From Mesorhizobium sp. GbtcB19 (lineage in GTDB: Bacteria; Pseudomonadota; Alphaproteobacteria; Rhizobiales; Rhizobiaceae): a stretch of 64,000 nucleotides of DNA. Below, one piece after another: positions 35,413-44,631 of the stretch. Under the pieces are notes generated by a model, which made no database searches, was not told where the DNA came from, and was given only the letters and a program-made list of their open reading frames with translations. How positions within the stretch are numbered: position 1 is the stretch's first letter; each line of letters begins with the position of its first letter. A program made the translations under genes and the position numbers. The DNA lies in assembly GCF_019091085.1 (NCBI RefSeq), contig NZ_JAGXJY010000004.1:1-64000 (forward strand), written 5' to 3'.

Positions 35413-35590
35413 GCGCTGTCTGGCCGCATGCGGATAAATCACGAATTTCGCGCAAAATCCTAGTCCAATGATTTCAACCCATGCAGTGAGCACGTAGCGG
35501 CTCATCCTCCCGATCGCTCGTAGGCGCCAATCTGGACTTTCCTGCCGGAAATGGCTTCGCATTTGTCCGCGGTCGATCTAAGAGCCAGAT

Positions 35591-36673
35591 ATGAACTCGT
35601 CGACCCCGCCAACAGTCGGGCGCATGGGCCGCCTGCGCCGGCCGCAGCAGTGGCTGGTGCTGCTGGTGTTTTCGCTGCTCTTCGCCGGCGCGCTGGAGCT
35701 TGTCGCGCTGCCTGCGGCGCTGCTGATCGGTCCGATGCTTGCCGCGATCCTGGCCGGCACCAACGGCGCCACCGTGCGCGTGCCGCGCCCGCTGTTCGGC
35801 TCGGCCCAGGCGATCGTCGGCTGTCTGGTCGCCAGCTCGATCTCCGCCGACATCTTTCCGGTGTTCTACGCCGAATGGCCGCTTTTCCTCGCCGTGGTCG
35901 CGACCGTCGCCGCCTCCAGCCTGCTCGGCTGGCTGATCAGCCGCTGGCGCATCCTGCCCGGCACCACGGCAGTCTGGGGCTCCTCGCCCGGCGCCGCGAC
36001 CGCCATGGTGCTGATGGCCGGGGCCTTCGGCGCCGATCAGCGTCTCGTCGCCTTCATGCAGTATCTGCGCGTCATCTTCGTCTCGATGACGGCAGCGCTC
36101 GTTGCCAAGATGTGGGTCGACACGTCCGGCGTCGTGGTGCCGCCCATCGTCTGGTTTCCGCCGATCGATCCTTTCGCTTTTGCCGCCACACTCGGCATCG
36201 CGATCGTCGGTGGCCTGATCGGAAAGCTTGTCAGACTGCCTTCGCCCTTCTTCCTCGGCACCTTCATTTTCGGTGCGGTGATTCATCTCGGCCTTGGCGT
36301 GCCGATGCAACTGCCGCCCTGGCTGCTGGCGGCCAGCTACGCCATGGTCGGCTGGTCGATCGGGCTGAACTTCACCCGGCCGATCCTGCGCCACGCGGCG
36401 CGCGCCCTGCCTCAGATCATCGGCTCGATCGTGGCGCTGATCGCCTTTTGCGGCGGCATGGCCTTCGTCATCAGCCGCCTGCTCGGCATCGACCCGCTGA
36501 CGGCCTATCTGGCGACCAGCCCCGGCGGCATGGACAGCGTCGCCATCATCGCCGCCGCGGCGCAGAACGTCGACATCTCCTTCGTCATGGCTCTGCAGTC
36601 GGCGCGCTTCCTGGTCGTGCTGCTCATTGGGCCAAGCGTAGCCAGGCTGGTGGCGCGAAACGTCAGGGCCTGA
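35591..36673 (+). CDS. AbrB-type duplicated membrane protein
   Basis: A 360-residue integral membrane protein with about ten helices made of two similar halves, as in the AbrB/AmoA-like family of E. coli (sometimes misnamed ammonia monooxygenase). Repeated TSPGGMDS/SSPGAATA motifs (residues about 128-136 and 308-316) mark the two halves. It is probably a transporter or regulator at the inner membrane. A second start at 35621 is possible. Function unknown. Confidence 0.85.
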   Translation: MNSSTPPTVGRMGRLRRPQQWLVLLVFSLLFAGALELVALPAALLIGPMLAAILAGTNGATVRVPRPLFGSAQAIVGCLVASSISADIFPVFYAEWPLFLAVVATVAASSLLGWLISRWRILPGTTAVWGSSPGAATAMVLMAGAFGADQRLVAFMQYLRVIFVSMTAALVAKMWVDTSGVVVPPIVWFPPIDPFAFAATLGIAIVGGLIGKLVRLPSPFFLGTFIFGAVIHLGLGVPMQLPPWLLAASYAMVGWSIGLNFTRPILRHAARALPQIIGSIVALIAFCGGMAFVISRLLGIDPLTAYLATSPGGMDSVAIIAAAAQNVDISFVMALQSARFLVVLLIGPSVARLVARNVRA

Positions 36674-36704
36674 TCCGCGCTATTGCAAGGCGGGAGCGAG
36701 GAAA

Positions 36705-37475
36705 ATGCCCATGAGCCGCCGTCCGAACGCCGTCGATCTTTCCGGCCGCGTCGCCGTGGTGACGGGCGGCGCGCAAGGCATCGGCCTTGCGGTCGCCCGG
36801 CGCCTGCTGTCGTCCGGCGCCGCCGTCGCCATCTGGGACGTCGACCAGGCCGCGATGACCAAGGCTGTCGCCGAGCTCGCTTCGCTCGGCCGCGTTGAGG
36901 CCATTCTCTGCGACCAGTCGCAGGTCGAGGCGGTCGATCGCGCGGCCGCCGAGACCGAACGGACGCTCGGTCCCGTCGATCTCCTCGTCAACAATGCCGG
37001 CATTGCCGGGCCGGCGGCGACGGTGGTGGATTACGACCCCGCCGCCTGGCGGCAGATCATCGACATCGATCTCAACGGCGTCTTCTACTGCTGCAAGCGC
37101 CTGGTGCCAGGCATGGTCGCGCGCAACTACGGCCGCATCGTCAACATTTCCTCGGTGGCGGGCAAGGAAGGCAATCCGAATGCCGCCGCCTATTCGGCCG
37201 CCAAGGCCGGCGTGCTGGCGCTGACCAAGTCGCTCGGCAAGGAACTCGCCGGACACGACATCGCCGTCAACGCGCTGACGCCCTCGCCCGCCCGCACCCG
37301 CATTCTGGAGCAGCTCAACGAGGCGCAGGTCGCCTACATGCTGGGCAAGGTGCCGCGCGGCCGCTTCGTCGAAGTCGAAGAGGCGGCCGCCATGATCGCC
37401 TTCATGCTGTCGGACGAGAACTCCTTCACCACCGGCGCGACTTTCGATCTCTCCGGCGGACGCACGACCTATTGA
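36705..37475 (+). CDS. Short-chain dehydrogenase/reductase
   Basis: A 256-residue SDR with TGGAQGIG (20-27), NNAG (96-99), S150 and Y163/K167. The pattern DYDPAAWRQIIDIDLNGVF is typical of sugar-acid and 3-oxoacyl reductases. Two starts, 36705 and 36711, both have ribosome sites; the longer is given. It follows the AbrB-type gene by 31 bp and is convergent with a LysR gene. The substrate is unknown. Confidence 0.88.
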   Translation: MPMSRRPNAVDLSGRVAVVTGGAQGIGLAVARRLLSSGAAVAIWDVDQAAMTKAVAELASLGRVEAILCDQSQVEAVDRAAAETERTLGPVDLLVNNAGIAGPAATVVDYDPAAWRQIIDIDLNGVFYCCKRLVPGMVARNYGRIVNISSVAGKEGNPNAAAYSAAKAGVLALTKSLGKELAGHDIAVNALTPSPARTRILEQLNEAQVAYMLGKVPRGRFVEVEEAAAMIAFMLSDENSFTTGATFDLSGGRTTY

Positions 37476-37498
37476 CCGCAGGCCGCCTGCGGCGAAAC

Positions 37499-38386
37499 CT
37501 ATCGCCCGCCCGCAAGCCGCTCGGGTAGGAAATCGACGAAGACGCGGACCTTCGGCGAGAGGTGGCGATTGGACGGCCACAGCATGCGGAACTGGCCGCG
37601 GCCGTCGACATGGTCGTCGAGCACGGTGCGCAGCCTTCCGTCATAGAGCGCCTCGCGCACCAGGAAATCGGGCATGCAGGCGATGCCAAGACCGGCAAGC
37701 GTGGCGCCCTTCAACGCCTCCATATTGTTGCAGGTCAGCATCGAGCGGATCTGCGGCTCGGCGCTCCCGGTAATGAACGGCCAGTGCAGCAGCCTGCCGC
37801 TGTTGAGAAAACGGAAGTGGATGCCGAAATGTGCCGAAAGGTCCGCCGGAGTGCCGGGCGTGCCATGGCGATCGAGGTAGGAAGCGGCCGCGCACAAGAT
37901 CATGCGAAAAGGCGCGACCGGTCTCGACACCAATCGTGAATCGGGCAGCTCACCGCTGCGGATCGCGACGTCGATTCCCTCGTCGATGACGTCGACGACG
38001 CGATCGTTGAAATCGATGTCGAGCTCGACTTCGGGATAGCGGGCCATGAATTCCGACAGCACCGGCAAGAGCAGATGATAGGTGACGATCGGCGTCGAGA
38101 TGCGTAGCCGCCCATGCGGCGTTTCGCGCGTCCGCGACAGCATCGCCTCGGCGTCTTCGATGTCGTCGAGGATGCGGCGCACCCGCTCGTTGAACAACTT
38201 GCCCTCCTCGGTCAAGCCGATGCGCCGCGTGCTGCGCTGCAGGAGCCGCACGCCGAGCTCCTGCTCGAGCCGGGCGACGCTCTTGCCGACGGCTGAAGCC
38301 GAGATGCCGAGCGCCCGCCCCGCGCTGACGAAACTCCCGAACTCGGCGGTGCGGGCGAAAGCCAGAAGGCCGTTGAGACGATCCAT
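37499..38386 (-). CDS. LysR-family regulator (CrgA/PtxR-like subgroup)
   Basis: 295 residues. The N-terminal HTH (FARTAEFGSFVSAGRALGISASAVGKSVARLE) and the RIGLTEEG wing mark the LTTR type; the effector domain has DIDFNDRVVDVIDEGIDVAIR, seen in the common MDRLxxxxxF subgroup. It is divergent from a 14-helix MFS exporter with a 146-bp shared intergenic region, so it probably controls that exporter. Confidence 0.9.
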   Translation of the reverse strand: MDRLNGLLAFARTAEFGSFVSAGRALGISASAVGKSVARLEQELGVRLLQRSTRRIGLTEEGKLFNERVRRILDDIEDAEAMLSRTRETPHGRLRISTPIVTYHLLLPVLSEFMARYPEVELDIDFNDRVVDVIDEGIDVAIRSGELPDSRLVSRPVAPFRMILCAAASYLDRHGTPGTPADLSAHFGIHFRFLNSGRLLHWPFITGSAEPQIRSMLTCNNMEALKGATLAGLGIACMPDFLVREALYDGRLRTVLDDHVDGRGQFRMLWPSNRHLSPKVRVFVDFLPERLAGGR

Positions 38387-38532
38387 CGCTTGAATCCATT
38401 CGAGCGTTTCATTCCGGTATGATCGGAGATTTAATACTATTTTGCCGGAAATGTCGCGGCCCTATCTTGTCGTTGCGATCGGCGCCGCCAGTGCGCGGCA
38501 AGCCGGCAAACCCCGCTCAGATAGGAAAATCC

Positions 38533-40068
38533 ATGACTTTGATGACCAGAACCGGCCCGGCCGGCAAATGGCTCGTGCTGCTGGCGGTGTGCCTTGCCGC
38601 CATGACGATGCCGTTGAGCTTCACCGGTCCCGCCGTGGCGCTCTCGCGCATTGCCGCTGATCTCGGCGGCAGTCCGATCGAGCTCAATTGGGTGACGAAT
38701 GCCTTCATGCTGACCTTCGGCGCCAGCCTGATGGCGGCCGGCGCATTGGCCGACAATCATGGCCGCAAGCGGATATTCCTCATTGGCCTCGCCACCTATG
38801 TCCTTGCCGCGCTGGGCTCCACGCTGGCGCCCGACATCGTCTGGTTCGACATCTTCAGGGCCCTGCAAGGCATAGGCGGCGCCGCCGCCTTTGCCGGCGG
38901 CGCCTCCGCCCTTGCCCAGGAGTTCGACGGCCAAGCGCGGCTGCGCGCCTTCAGCTTCCTCGGCACCAGCTTCGGTATCGGCCTTGCCTTCGGCCCTATA
39001 GCCTCGGGCCTGCTCATCGATGCATTCGGCTGGCGGGCGATCTTTTCTCTGGTGGCGCTGCTCGCGGTTGCCGCGGCAGTCCTCGGCCTGCGTACCATCA
39101 CCGAATCGCGCGACCCGGATGCGACCGGGCTCGACTGGGCGGGGGCCGGAACCTTCACCATCGCCCTTGCCGCGCTGACCAGTGGCGTGCTGCTCGCGCC
39201 GCAGAACGGCTGGGCCGATCCTCTCGTCATCGTGCTTCTTGGCACGGCTGCCATCGGCTTTGCCACTTTCGTCATTGTCGAGCAGCGCGCGCGCCGGCCG
39301 ATGCTGGACCTGACGCTGTTCCGCTTCCCGCGTTTCGTCGGCGTCCAATTCCTTGCCGCCGCGCCTGCCTATGCCTTTGTCGTCCTGCTCGTGCTCCTGC
39401 CGATCCGTTTCATCGGTATCGAAGGGATGAGCGAGATCAAGGCCGGGCAACTGATGATCTGCCTCTCCGGACCGCTGCTGATACTGCCGCTGCTTGCCGG
39501 CCAGCTGGCGCGCTGGATCGCCCCGGCCACGATCTGCGGCGTCGGCCTGCTGGTCGCGGCCGCCGGCCTCGTCTGGCTCAGCCGAGTTCCCGCGGCGGAC
39601 AGCGCATTGGTGGCCCCGCTGGTCCTGATCGGCGTCGGCATCGCCTTGCCCTGGGGGCTGATGGACGGGCTTGCCGTCAGCGTCGTGCCGAAGGAGCGCG
39701 CCGGTATGGCCGTCGGCATCTTCAACACCACCCGCGTCGCTTGCGAGGGCGTGGCGCTGGCGATCGTCATGGCGGTCCTGTCGGGCTTCACCGCCGCGCA
39801 GCTCGGCGCTCAGGGGCTGGCTGCGCCCGCCGATGCGGCATCGGCCGCGCAAATGCTGGTGACCGGCAATGTCGTCGGAACGGCGCAACATCTGCCTTTG
39901 GCCAACGCCAGTGCCGTCATCCAGGCCTATGAGACGGCTTTCGACCGGCTGCTCGTCGTGCTGGCGACCATCACCGTGCTCACCGCCATCGTCGTCTTCC
40001 TCGGCCTGCGTCGCGGATCGGCGGCCGAACAAGACACCGCTCCTCTGCCGGCCTGCCAGGAAGGCTGA
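38533..40068 (+). CDS. MFS exporter, DHA2 (EmrB/QacA) type
   Basis: A 511-residue transporter whose length and hydrophobic profile fit 14 helices. Motif A appears as GALADNHGRKRIF, and the antiporter motif C region is FLGTSFGIGLAFGPIASG. AGGAAA before ATG 38533. It is divergent from LysR and located 101 bp before the siderophore receptor gene on the same strand; export of a drug or of a siderophore are both possible, the latter only inferred. Confidence 0.9.
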   Translation: MTLMTRTGPAGKWLVLLAVCLAAMTMPLSFTGPAVALSRIAADLGGSPIELNWVTNAFMLTFGASLMAAGALADNHGRKRIFLIGLATYVLAALGSTLAPDIVWFDIFRALQGIGGAAAFAGGASALAQEFDGQARLRAFSFLGTSFGIGLAFGPIASGLLIDAFGWRAIFSLVALLAVAAAVLGLRTITESRDPDATGLDWAGAGTFTIALAALTSGVLLAPQNGWADPLVIVLLGTAAIGFATFVIVEQRARRPMLDLTLFRFPRFVGVQFLAAAPAYAFVVLLVLLPIRFIGIEGMSEIKAGQLMICLSGPLLILPLLAGQLARWIAPATICGVGLLVAAAGLVWLSRVPAADSALVAPLVLIGVGIALPWGLMDGLAVSVVPKERAGMAVGIFNTTRVACEGVALAIVMAVLSGFTAAQLGAQGLAAPADAASAAQMLVTGNVVGTAQHLPLANASAVIQAYETAFDRLLVVLATITVLTAIVVFLGLRRGSAAEQDTAPLPACQEG

Positions 40069-40121
40069 CGCCACGTGACGCCATCAAGTCCGGCGCGGCC
40101 TCAAAAAATACTTGACTCACA

Positions 40122-40155
40122 TACTCATATTTGAGAGCGCAATAAAATATGAGTA
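40122..40155. promoter_or_regulatory. Inverted-repeat operator candidate before the siderophore receptor
   Basis: Perfect 11-bp arms TACTCATATTT (40122-40132) and AAATATGAGTA (40145-40155) with a 12-nt spacer overlap a likely promoter (TTGACT at 40112-40117). A very similar half site occurs before the siderophore-interacting gene at 43484-43494. An iron-responsive repressor or activator site is inferred; I cannot name the regulator. Confidence 0.6.
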
Positions 40156-40169
40156 CAGGAGACAAGTTT

Positions 40170-42281
40170 ATGCGCAAGCGGTCGAGGACGTGGCGCCGGG
40201 GACTATCATTGCTGGCGGGCAGCGCCATTCTCGGCCAGGTCTGGCCGGCGATGGCACAGGATCGCGGCGACGCCACCGTTCTCGACCGGATCGAGGTGAC
40301 CGCCGAGAGCAACGATATCCTGAAGCAGGACGGTTATGTCGCCAAGAAGGACCGCATCGGCACCAAGACCGACACGCCGATCGCCAGGATACCGCAGGCG
40401 GTTTCGGTGGTGACGCAAAAGCAGATCGAGGACCAGAAGCCGCGCACGCTGAACGATGCGCTGGGCTATACGGCCAGCGCCAACCCCAACAGCTTCGGGT
40501 TCGATACGCGCTACGACGCCTTCTTCCTGCGCGGCTTCCAGGCCTTCTACAACGGCATGTTCCGCGACGGGCTGCGCCAGTACAACGGCCCCTCGGCCTG
40601 GTTCAAGACCGAGCCCTACGGCATCGAGGGCGTCACTATCCTGAAGGGTCCGGCCTCGTCGCTTTACGGTGTCAGCGGTCCGGGCGGCATCGTCAACGTC
40701 GTCACCAAGCGGCCCAAGGACGAGCCGTTCCATGAGATCGAATTGCTGGCCGGCGGGCACAACCGCTTCCAGGCGGCGCTCGACGCCTCCGGCCCGGTCA
40801 ACGACGACGGCAGCATCCTCTATCGCTTCACCAGCCTCGGCCGCCTGAGCGAGACCGATCTGCCCGCCTATCCGGACGACAAGCTCTATCTGGCGCCGGC
40901 CGTCACCTTCAAACCGGACGAGGACACCAGGCTCACCATCCTCGGCGAGTATTCGAAGTCGGTCACCGGAGGCACTGCGGCCTTCTACAACTCCGCCTAT
41001 GGCGAGCTGTCGAATATCTATGAAGGCGACCCGGCCTGGAACGATTTCAAGCAGGATCAAGGCCGCATCGGCTACGAGTTCGAGCACCGCTTCAACGATT
41101 GGCTGACGGTGCGCCAGAACCTGCGCTACGACGCCGTCGATTCCGACATCGAATATAGCGGCCATTATTCGGTCGGCGCCGGCCAGCCGCTGCAGCGCTA
41201 CTGGGGCCATTACACCGAGACGATGAAGAACTTCGTCGTCGACAACATGGCGCAGCTCGAATTCGACACCGGCCCGGTCCAGCACACCGCGATTGCCGGC
41301 ATCGACTATGCCTGGTCGGACTATGACGCGGGCAGCGGGCTCTCCTATGTCTCAGTCGATGACATCAAGGCGGCGCCTGTTCCTTATTCCGGTGGGCAGC
41401 AGATGAACCAGCTCGGCGTCTACCTGCACGACCAGATGGAATGGGACGATTTCACCCTGTTCACCAGCGGTCGCTACGATTGGGTCGATACTACCTCCAC
41501 CGCCGCTGATTTCAGCCAGTCGAAGCAGAAGGACAGCGCCTTCTCCGGCCGCGTCGGCCTCTCCTACCGGACCGAATGGGGCATCATCCCCTACGTCAAT
41601 TATTCGACCTCGTTCTCACCCAACATCGGCTTTGTCTATGACGACGTCACCAGCCCTGTCGGCCGCGTCGCCCGTCCGACCATCGCCGCGCAGAAGGAGA
41701 TCGGCGTCAAATACGAGATCCCCGACCAGAACGCGACTGTGAGCGCCGCGCTGTTCGACATCGACCAGAAGGACGGCGTCGTCTTCGACGCTTCGTCCGG
41801 CATCAACAAGCAGCGGCAGCTCGACCTCAACTCGCGCGGCGTCGAACTGGAAGCCAATGCCTCTTTGGACAACGGCTTCAGCGTCATAGCCTCCTACACC
41901 TATCTGCGCGTGAAGATCGAGCGCGGCGCCGAAGGCACCGACGGCAAGCAACTGTCGGCGACGCCGAACCACATCCTGTCGCTCTGGGGCCATTATCAAT
42001 TCGAGAACGGCACGCTGGAAGGGCTTGGGCTCGGCGCAGGCGTGCGCTTCGCCGGCGCGAGTTATGGCGACGACACCAACACCTTCAAGAACGATGCGCG
42101 CGCCTTCGTCGACGCGTCTGTGTCCTACGACTTCGGCTACCGCAATCCGAAGCTCGAAGGCGTGAAGCTGCAGCTCAACGCCAAGAACCTGTTCGACAAC
42201 CGGCAGACCATCTGCTCGGCCGGCTATTGCTACCGCGACGAAGGGCGCTCGCTGTTCGGCAGTCTGCGCTACAGGTTCTGA
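40170..42281 (+). CDS. TonB-dependent siderophore receptor
   Basis: 703 residues. ATG 40170 has a CAGGAGA site at correct distance; an upstream ATG at 40149 lies inside the operator. Signal peptide of about 31 residues ends AMAQ. The plug domain (about 60-170) contains PQAVSVVTQKQIEDQKPRTL and GVSGPGGIVNVVTK. The 22-strand barrel ends in aromatic F (LRYRF). It binds a ferric siderophore and imports it using TonB energy. The specific siderophore (hydroxamate or catecholate) cannot be told. Confidence 0.94.
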   Translation: MRKRSRTWRRGLSLLAGSAILGQVWPAMAQDRGDATVLDRIEVTAESNDILKQDGYVAKKDRIGTKTDTPIARIPQAVSVVTQKQIEDQKPRTLNDALGYTASANPNSFGFDTRYDAFFLRGFQAFYNGMFRDGLRQYNGPSAWFKTEPYGIEGVTILKGPASSLYGVSGPGGIVNVVTKRPKDEPFHEIELLAGGHNRFQAALDASGPVNDDGSILYRFTSLGRLSETDLPAYPDDKLYLAPAVTFKPDEDTRLTILGEYSKSVTGGTAAFYNSAYGELSNIYEGDPAWNDFKQDQGRIGYEFEHRFNDWLTVRQNLRYDAVDSDIEYSGHYSVGAGQPLQRYWGHYTETMKNFVVDNMAQLEFDTGPVQHTAIAGIDYAWSDYDAGSGLSYVSVDDIKAAPVPYSGGQQMNQLGVYLHDQMEWDDFTLFTSGRYDWVDTTSTAADFSQSKQKDSAFSGRVGLSYRTEWGIIPYVNYSTSFSPNIGFVYDDVTSPVGRVARPTIAAQKEIGVKYEIPDQNATVSAALFDIDQKDGVVFDASSGINKQRQLDLNSRGVELEANASLDNGFSVIASYTYLRVKIERGAEGTDGKQLSATPNHILSLWGHYQFENGTLEGLGLGAGVRFAGASYGDDTNTFKNDARAFVDASVSYDFGYRNPKLEGVKLQLNAKNLFDNRQTICSAGYCYRDEGRSLFGSLRYRF

Positions 42282-42300
42282 AAACAGTGCCAGGCGGTGA

Positions 42301-43374
42301 CTACTCGTCACCGCCTCCGTCCCCGCCCTGCGCGCCGCGGCGCCAGTAGGCAGTGACGAAATGCCGGTCGCGCGGCAGGCCCCATTCCTTGCGCACGATC
42401 TTGCGGATGTCGCGGAAGTCGGCGAACTCGCACCCCGCCCAGACATGGAGATCGTCGGCCGGATGGCCGCGCTCGCGCAGCGCCGCCGGCAGCAGGCCGG
42501 CGCCGCCGGCTTCACGGCCGTGCCGGTAAAGCCAGTGGACGGCGATGTTCTTGCCTCGCGCCAACGCGATCCGGTCTTCCGGACCATCGACCTCGATATA
42601 GGCCTCGGCGCTGCTCGATGGCGCAAGCTCTTCCAATATCCTGGCGATCGCCGGCAACGCGGTATCGTCGCCGATGAGTAGCAGGTTCCGCGCTTCCGGC
42701 ACGCCGCCGCCACCGGGGCCGATCATGCCGATGACATCGCCGGGCCGCGCATTCTGCGCGAAGCTCGCGGCTGGCGTCTCGGCGCCCGGATGCAGCACGA
42801 AGTCGATGTCGAGCCAGCCGCTCAGCGCGTCGAGCGCGCGGATCGTATAGACACGCACGGTCAGCGCGTCCTCGCCCGACGGCCAGACGATGAGGCCATC
42901 GGCACCCATGGTCGGCCAAACCGCTTGCCGTCCGGCCGGCGGCAGCAGAAGCCGGACATGCAACCCGCCATGGGCGAGACGGCCGAGGTCGCGGCCTGAG
43001 AAGCGCACGCGCTGCATATGCGGCGACAGCCGCGTCGAGGACAGGACCGAAATCTCGCGGAAGAAAATAGGTGTCCCGGCATCGGTGCCGTCGCCTTGCC
43101 AGCGCAGGCATTCGGTCGTGCTGAGATGCGCTGCGATGTGGCCGGCAAAGATCATCTTCATGTAGGAGAGGCAGGTCTCGTCTTCCGCCGCGACCCGGAC
43201 CAGCACGCCACCGTCGTCGAACGCGGCATTCAACGAGCCGTAATGCATGCGGAATTCCCATCGGCCGGCGTCGCCGGTGTCGATCTCGTCGTCGCTGTGC
43301 TCGGCGCGCAGCCTGTCCATCACCGCGCGGATATCATCGTTCCGGATTCGGGTTTGCGCGCTCAAGAGATTCAT
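42301..43374 (-). CDS. Siderophore-interacting ferric reductase (SIP/ViuB family)
   Basis: 357 residues. An N-terminal DUF2218-like domain (about 1-95, FRMHYGSLNAAFDDGGVLVRVAAEDETCL) precedes the FAD-binding SIP domain and the NAD(P)H module (LLIGDDTALPAIARILEEL, AGCEFADFRDIRKIVR). It reduces Fe3+-siderophore in the cytosol to release iron. ATG 43374 follows AAGG; a start at 43467 would add a basic extension but lies close to the AT-rich promoter. It is convergent with the receptor gene, its functional partner. Confidence 0.9.
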   Translation of the reverse strand: MNLLSAQTRIRNDDIRAVMDRLRAEHSDDEIDTGDAGRWEFRMHYGSLNAAFDDGGVLVRVAAEDETCLSYMKMIFAGHIAAHLSTTECLRWQGDGTDAGTPIFFREISVLSSTRLSPHMQRVRFSGRDLGRLAHGGLHVRLLLPPAGRQAVWPTMGADGLIVWPSGEDALTVRVYTIRALDALSGWLDIDFVLHPGAETPAASFAQNARPGDVIGMIGPGGGGVPEARNLLLIGDDTALPAIARILEELAPSSSAEAYIEVDGPEDRIALARGKNIAVHWLYRHGREAGGAGLLPAALRERGHPADDLHVWAGCEFADFRDIRKIVRKEWGLPRDRHFVTAYWRRGAQGGDGGGDE

Positions 43375-43470
43375 CGCCGGGCCTTTTCGATACCGATTGC
43401 GGCGGCATCGGCCGAAGCCCGAGGTCGCCATGGCATCGGCATGCCACAGCCTCGGCGGCATTGCCATAAA

Positions 43471-43498
43471 AACATGAATATAAAAGTCATATTTTTAA
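43471..43498 (-). promoter_or_regulatory. AT-rich promoter/operator of the siderophore-interacting gene
   Basis: The segment around AAGTCATATTTTT (43484-43496) shares 9 of 10 bases (A[C/G]TCATATTT) with the arms of the inverted repeat at 40122-40155, and the other side has CATGAATAT. It stands out from GC-rich surroundings and lies 100-125 bp upstream of the chosen start. Shared iron control is inferred. Confidence 0.5.
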
Positions 43499-43536
43499 CC
43501 GAACCGCAGGGAGGCGCGCCCGTCACGCCTCCGGTT

Positions 43537-43851
43537 TCAGCTGATGATCAGGCTTGCGATGCGCTCGCCGTTCAGCGTGAAGGCCATGTCGCCCTCGCCG
43601 TTGAAGCCATTACCCGTCACGGCGACGCGGACGTGGTGGACGCCGTCGCGCTGCGTGACGCGGACGATGCTAAGCTTGGATTGCACGCCGATATTGTCCG
43701 ACTGGTTCCACCGCGCGACCCCGTCGCGGCCATGGAAGTCGCGGCCCCAGTCGCTGAGAAAAGCGTCGTCAGTAAATGCGTCGAGAAAGGCTGCGGTGTC
43801 ACCTGCGTTGGTGGCTTCGACAAAGCGGCGGATCGGATCGGGCGTGGTCAT
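43537..43851 (-). CDS. SnoaL-like (NTF2-fold) protein
   Basis: 104 residues of the SnoaL/DUF4440-type cone fold (MTTPDPIRRFVEATNAGDTAAFLDAFTDDAFLSDWGRDFHGRDGV). Members are small isomerases, hydratases or binding proteins. The start shares one base with the esterase stop (TGATG), so it is coupled to the esterase and ATP-grasp genes upstream. Its precise role is not predictable. Confidence 0.85.
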   Translation of the reverse strand: MTTPDPIRRFVEATNAGDTAAFLDAFTDDAFLSDWGRDFHGRDGVARWNQSDNIGVQSKLSIVRVTQRDGVHHVRVAVTGNGFNGEGDMAFTLNGERIASLIIS

Positions 43852-44627
43852 CAGTCCAACCTGTGCATCAGGTCATCATCCAGCCACCGGCCGAAGAAAT
43901 AGACCAGTTGCTTGTGCCACCACGGCCAGTCATGGCTGACGTCGCCGCCCCAATAGTCGACCCAGGCGGGAATGGACTTGTCGCGCAGCACCTGTTCCAG
44001 CTCGCGCGTTTCGACAAGCATGCGCTCTTCCCAGGCGCCCTGGCCGCAGCAGAAGATCAGCCGCAGGCCCCGCAGCCGCCCGAGCAGCTTCTGGTCGACG
44101 ATGCCAGGCAGGTAGTCGAGCGGCGAGTTGAAGTAGATGTTGCCTTCCAGCGCCCGGCCGAAGAAATCGCGGGCGGAATAGACGCCGGAAAGCGAGATGA
44201 CGCCGCTCGCCAGCTCCGGAAAGCGGAACACGAAATTCGACGAGTGGTAGCCGCCCATCGAGCAGCCGCTGAATAGCGGCTTGAGAACGCGCCCGCCATT
44301 GGCCTTGGCGGCGACCGCCTGCAGCTCAGGCAGCGCCTCTTCGCGCACATAGCGGAAATAGGCTTCGTGGCGGGCAATCCGATGCGCCGGATCGGCATGC
44401 TTGTTGAAGAAGGATTCCGAATCGATGCCGTCCAGCGTGAACAGCTGGATGCGGCCGGTGTCGATGAACTCGGCAAGCGCGCCGACCCCGCCCGAATCCT
44501 CGAACTGGTAGAACCGCCCTTGCGAGGTCGGGAACACCACCACCGGGCGCCCGGCATGGCCGTAGCGTTTGTATTCCATGTCGCGGCCGAGATTGCGGGC
44601 ATGGCCCTTGTGATAGGAGACGTCCAT
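43851..44627 (-). CDS. Esterase-family alpha/beta hydrolase
   Basis: 258 residues, putative-esterase (EstA/S-formylglutathione-hydrolase-like) fold. The nucleophile is S123 in GCSMGG; a likely acid is in FCCGQGAWEER and the His in GGDVSHDWPWW. No signal peptide, so cytosolic. The gene starts 5 bp after the ATP-grasp gene and is coupled to the SnoaL gene. In such pairs the hydrolase may act on the ligase product, but the substrate is unknown. Confidence 0.88.
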   Translation of the reverse strand: MDVSYHKGHARNLGRDMEYKRYGHAGRPVVVFPTSQGRFYQFEDSGGVGALAEFIDTGRIQLFTLDGIDSESFFNKHADPAHRIARHEAYFRYVREEALPELQAVAAKANGGRVLKPLFSGCSMGGYHSSNFVFRFPELASGVISLSGVYSARDFFGRALEGNIYFNSPLDYLPGIVDQKLLGRLRGLRLIFCCGQGAWEERMLVETRELEQVLRDKSIPAWVDYWGGDVSHDWPWWHKQLVYFFGRWLDDDLMHRLD

Positions 44628-44631
44628 CGGC

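Noticed and set aside
43375..43467. Longer N-terminus of the siderophore-interacting protein
   Set aside because: It would start next to the AT-rich promoter motif, is basic and Cys/His-rich unlike the family, and lacks a ribosome site. Kept as an alternative only.
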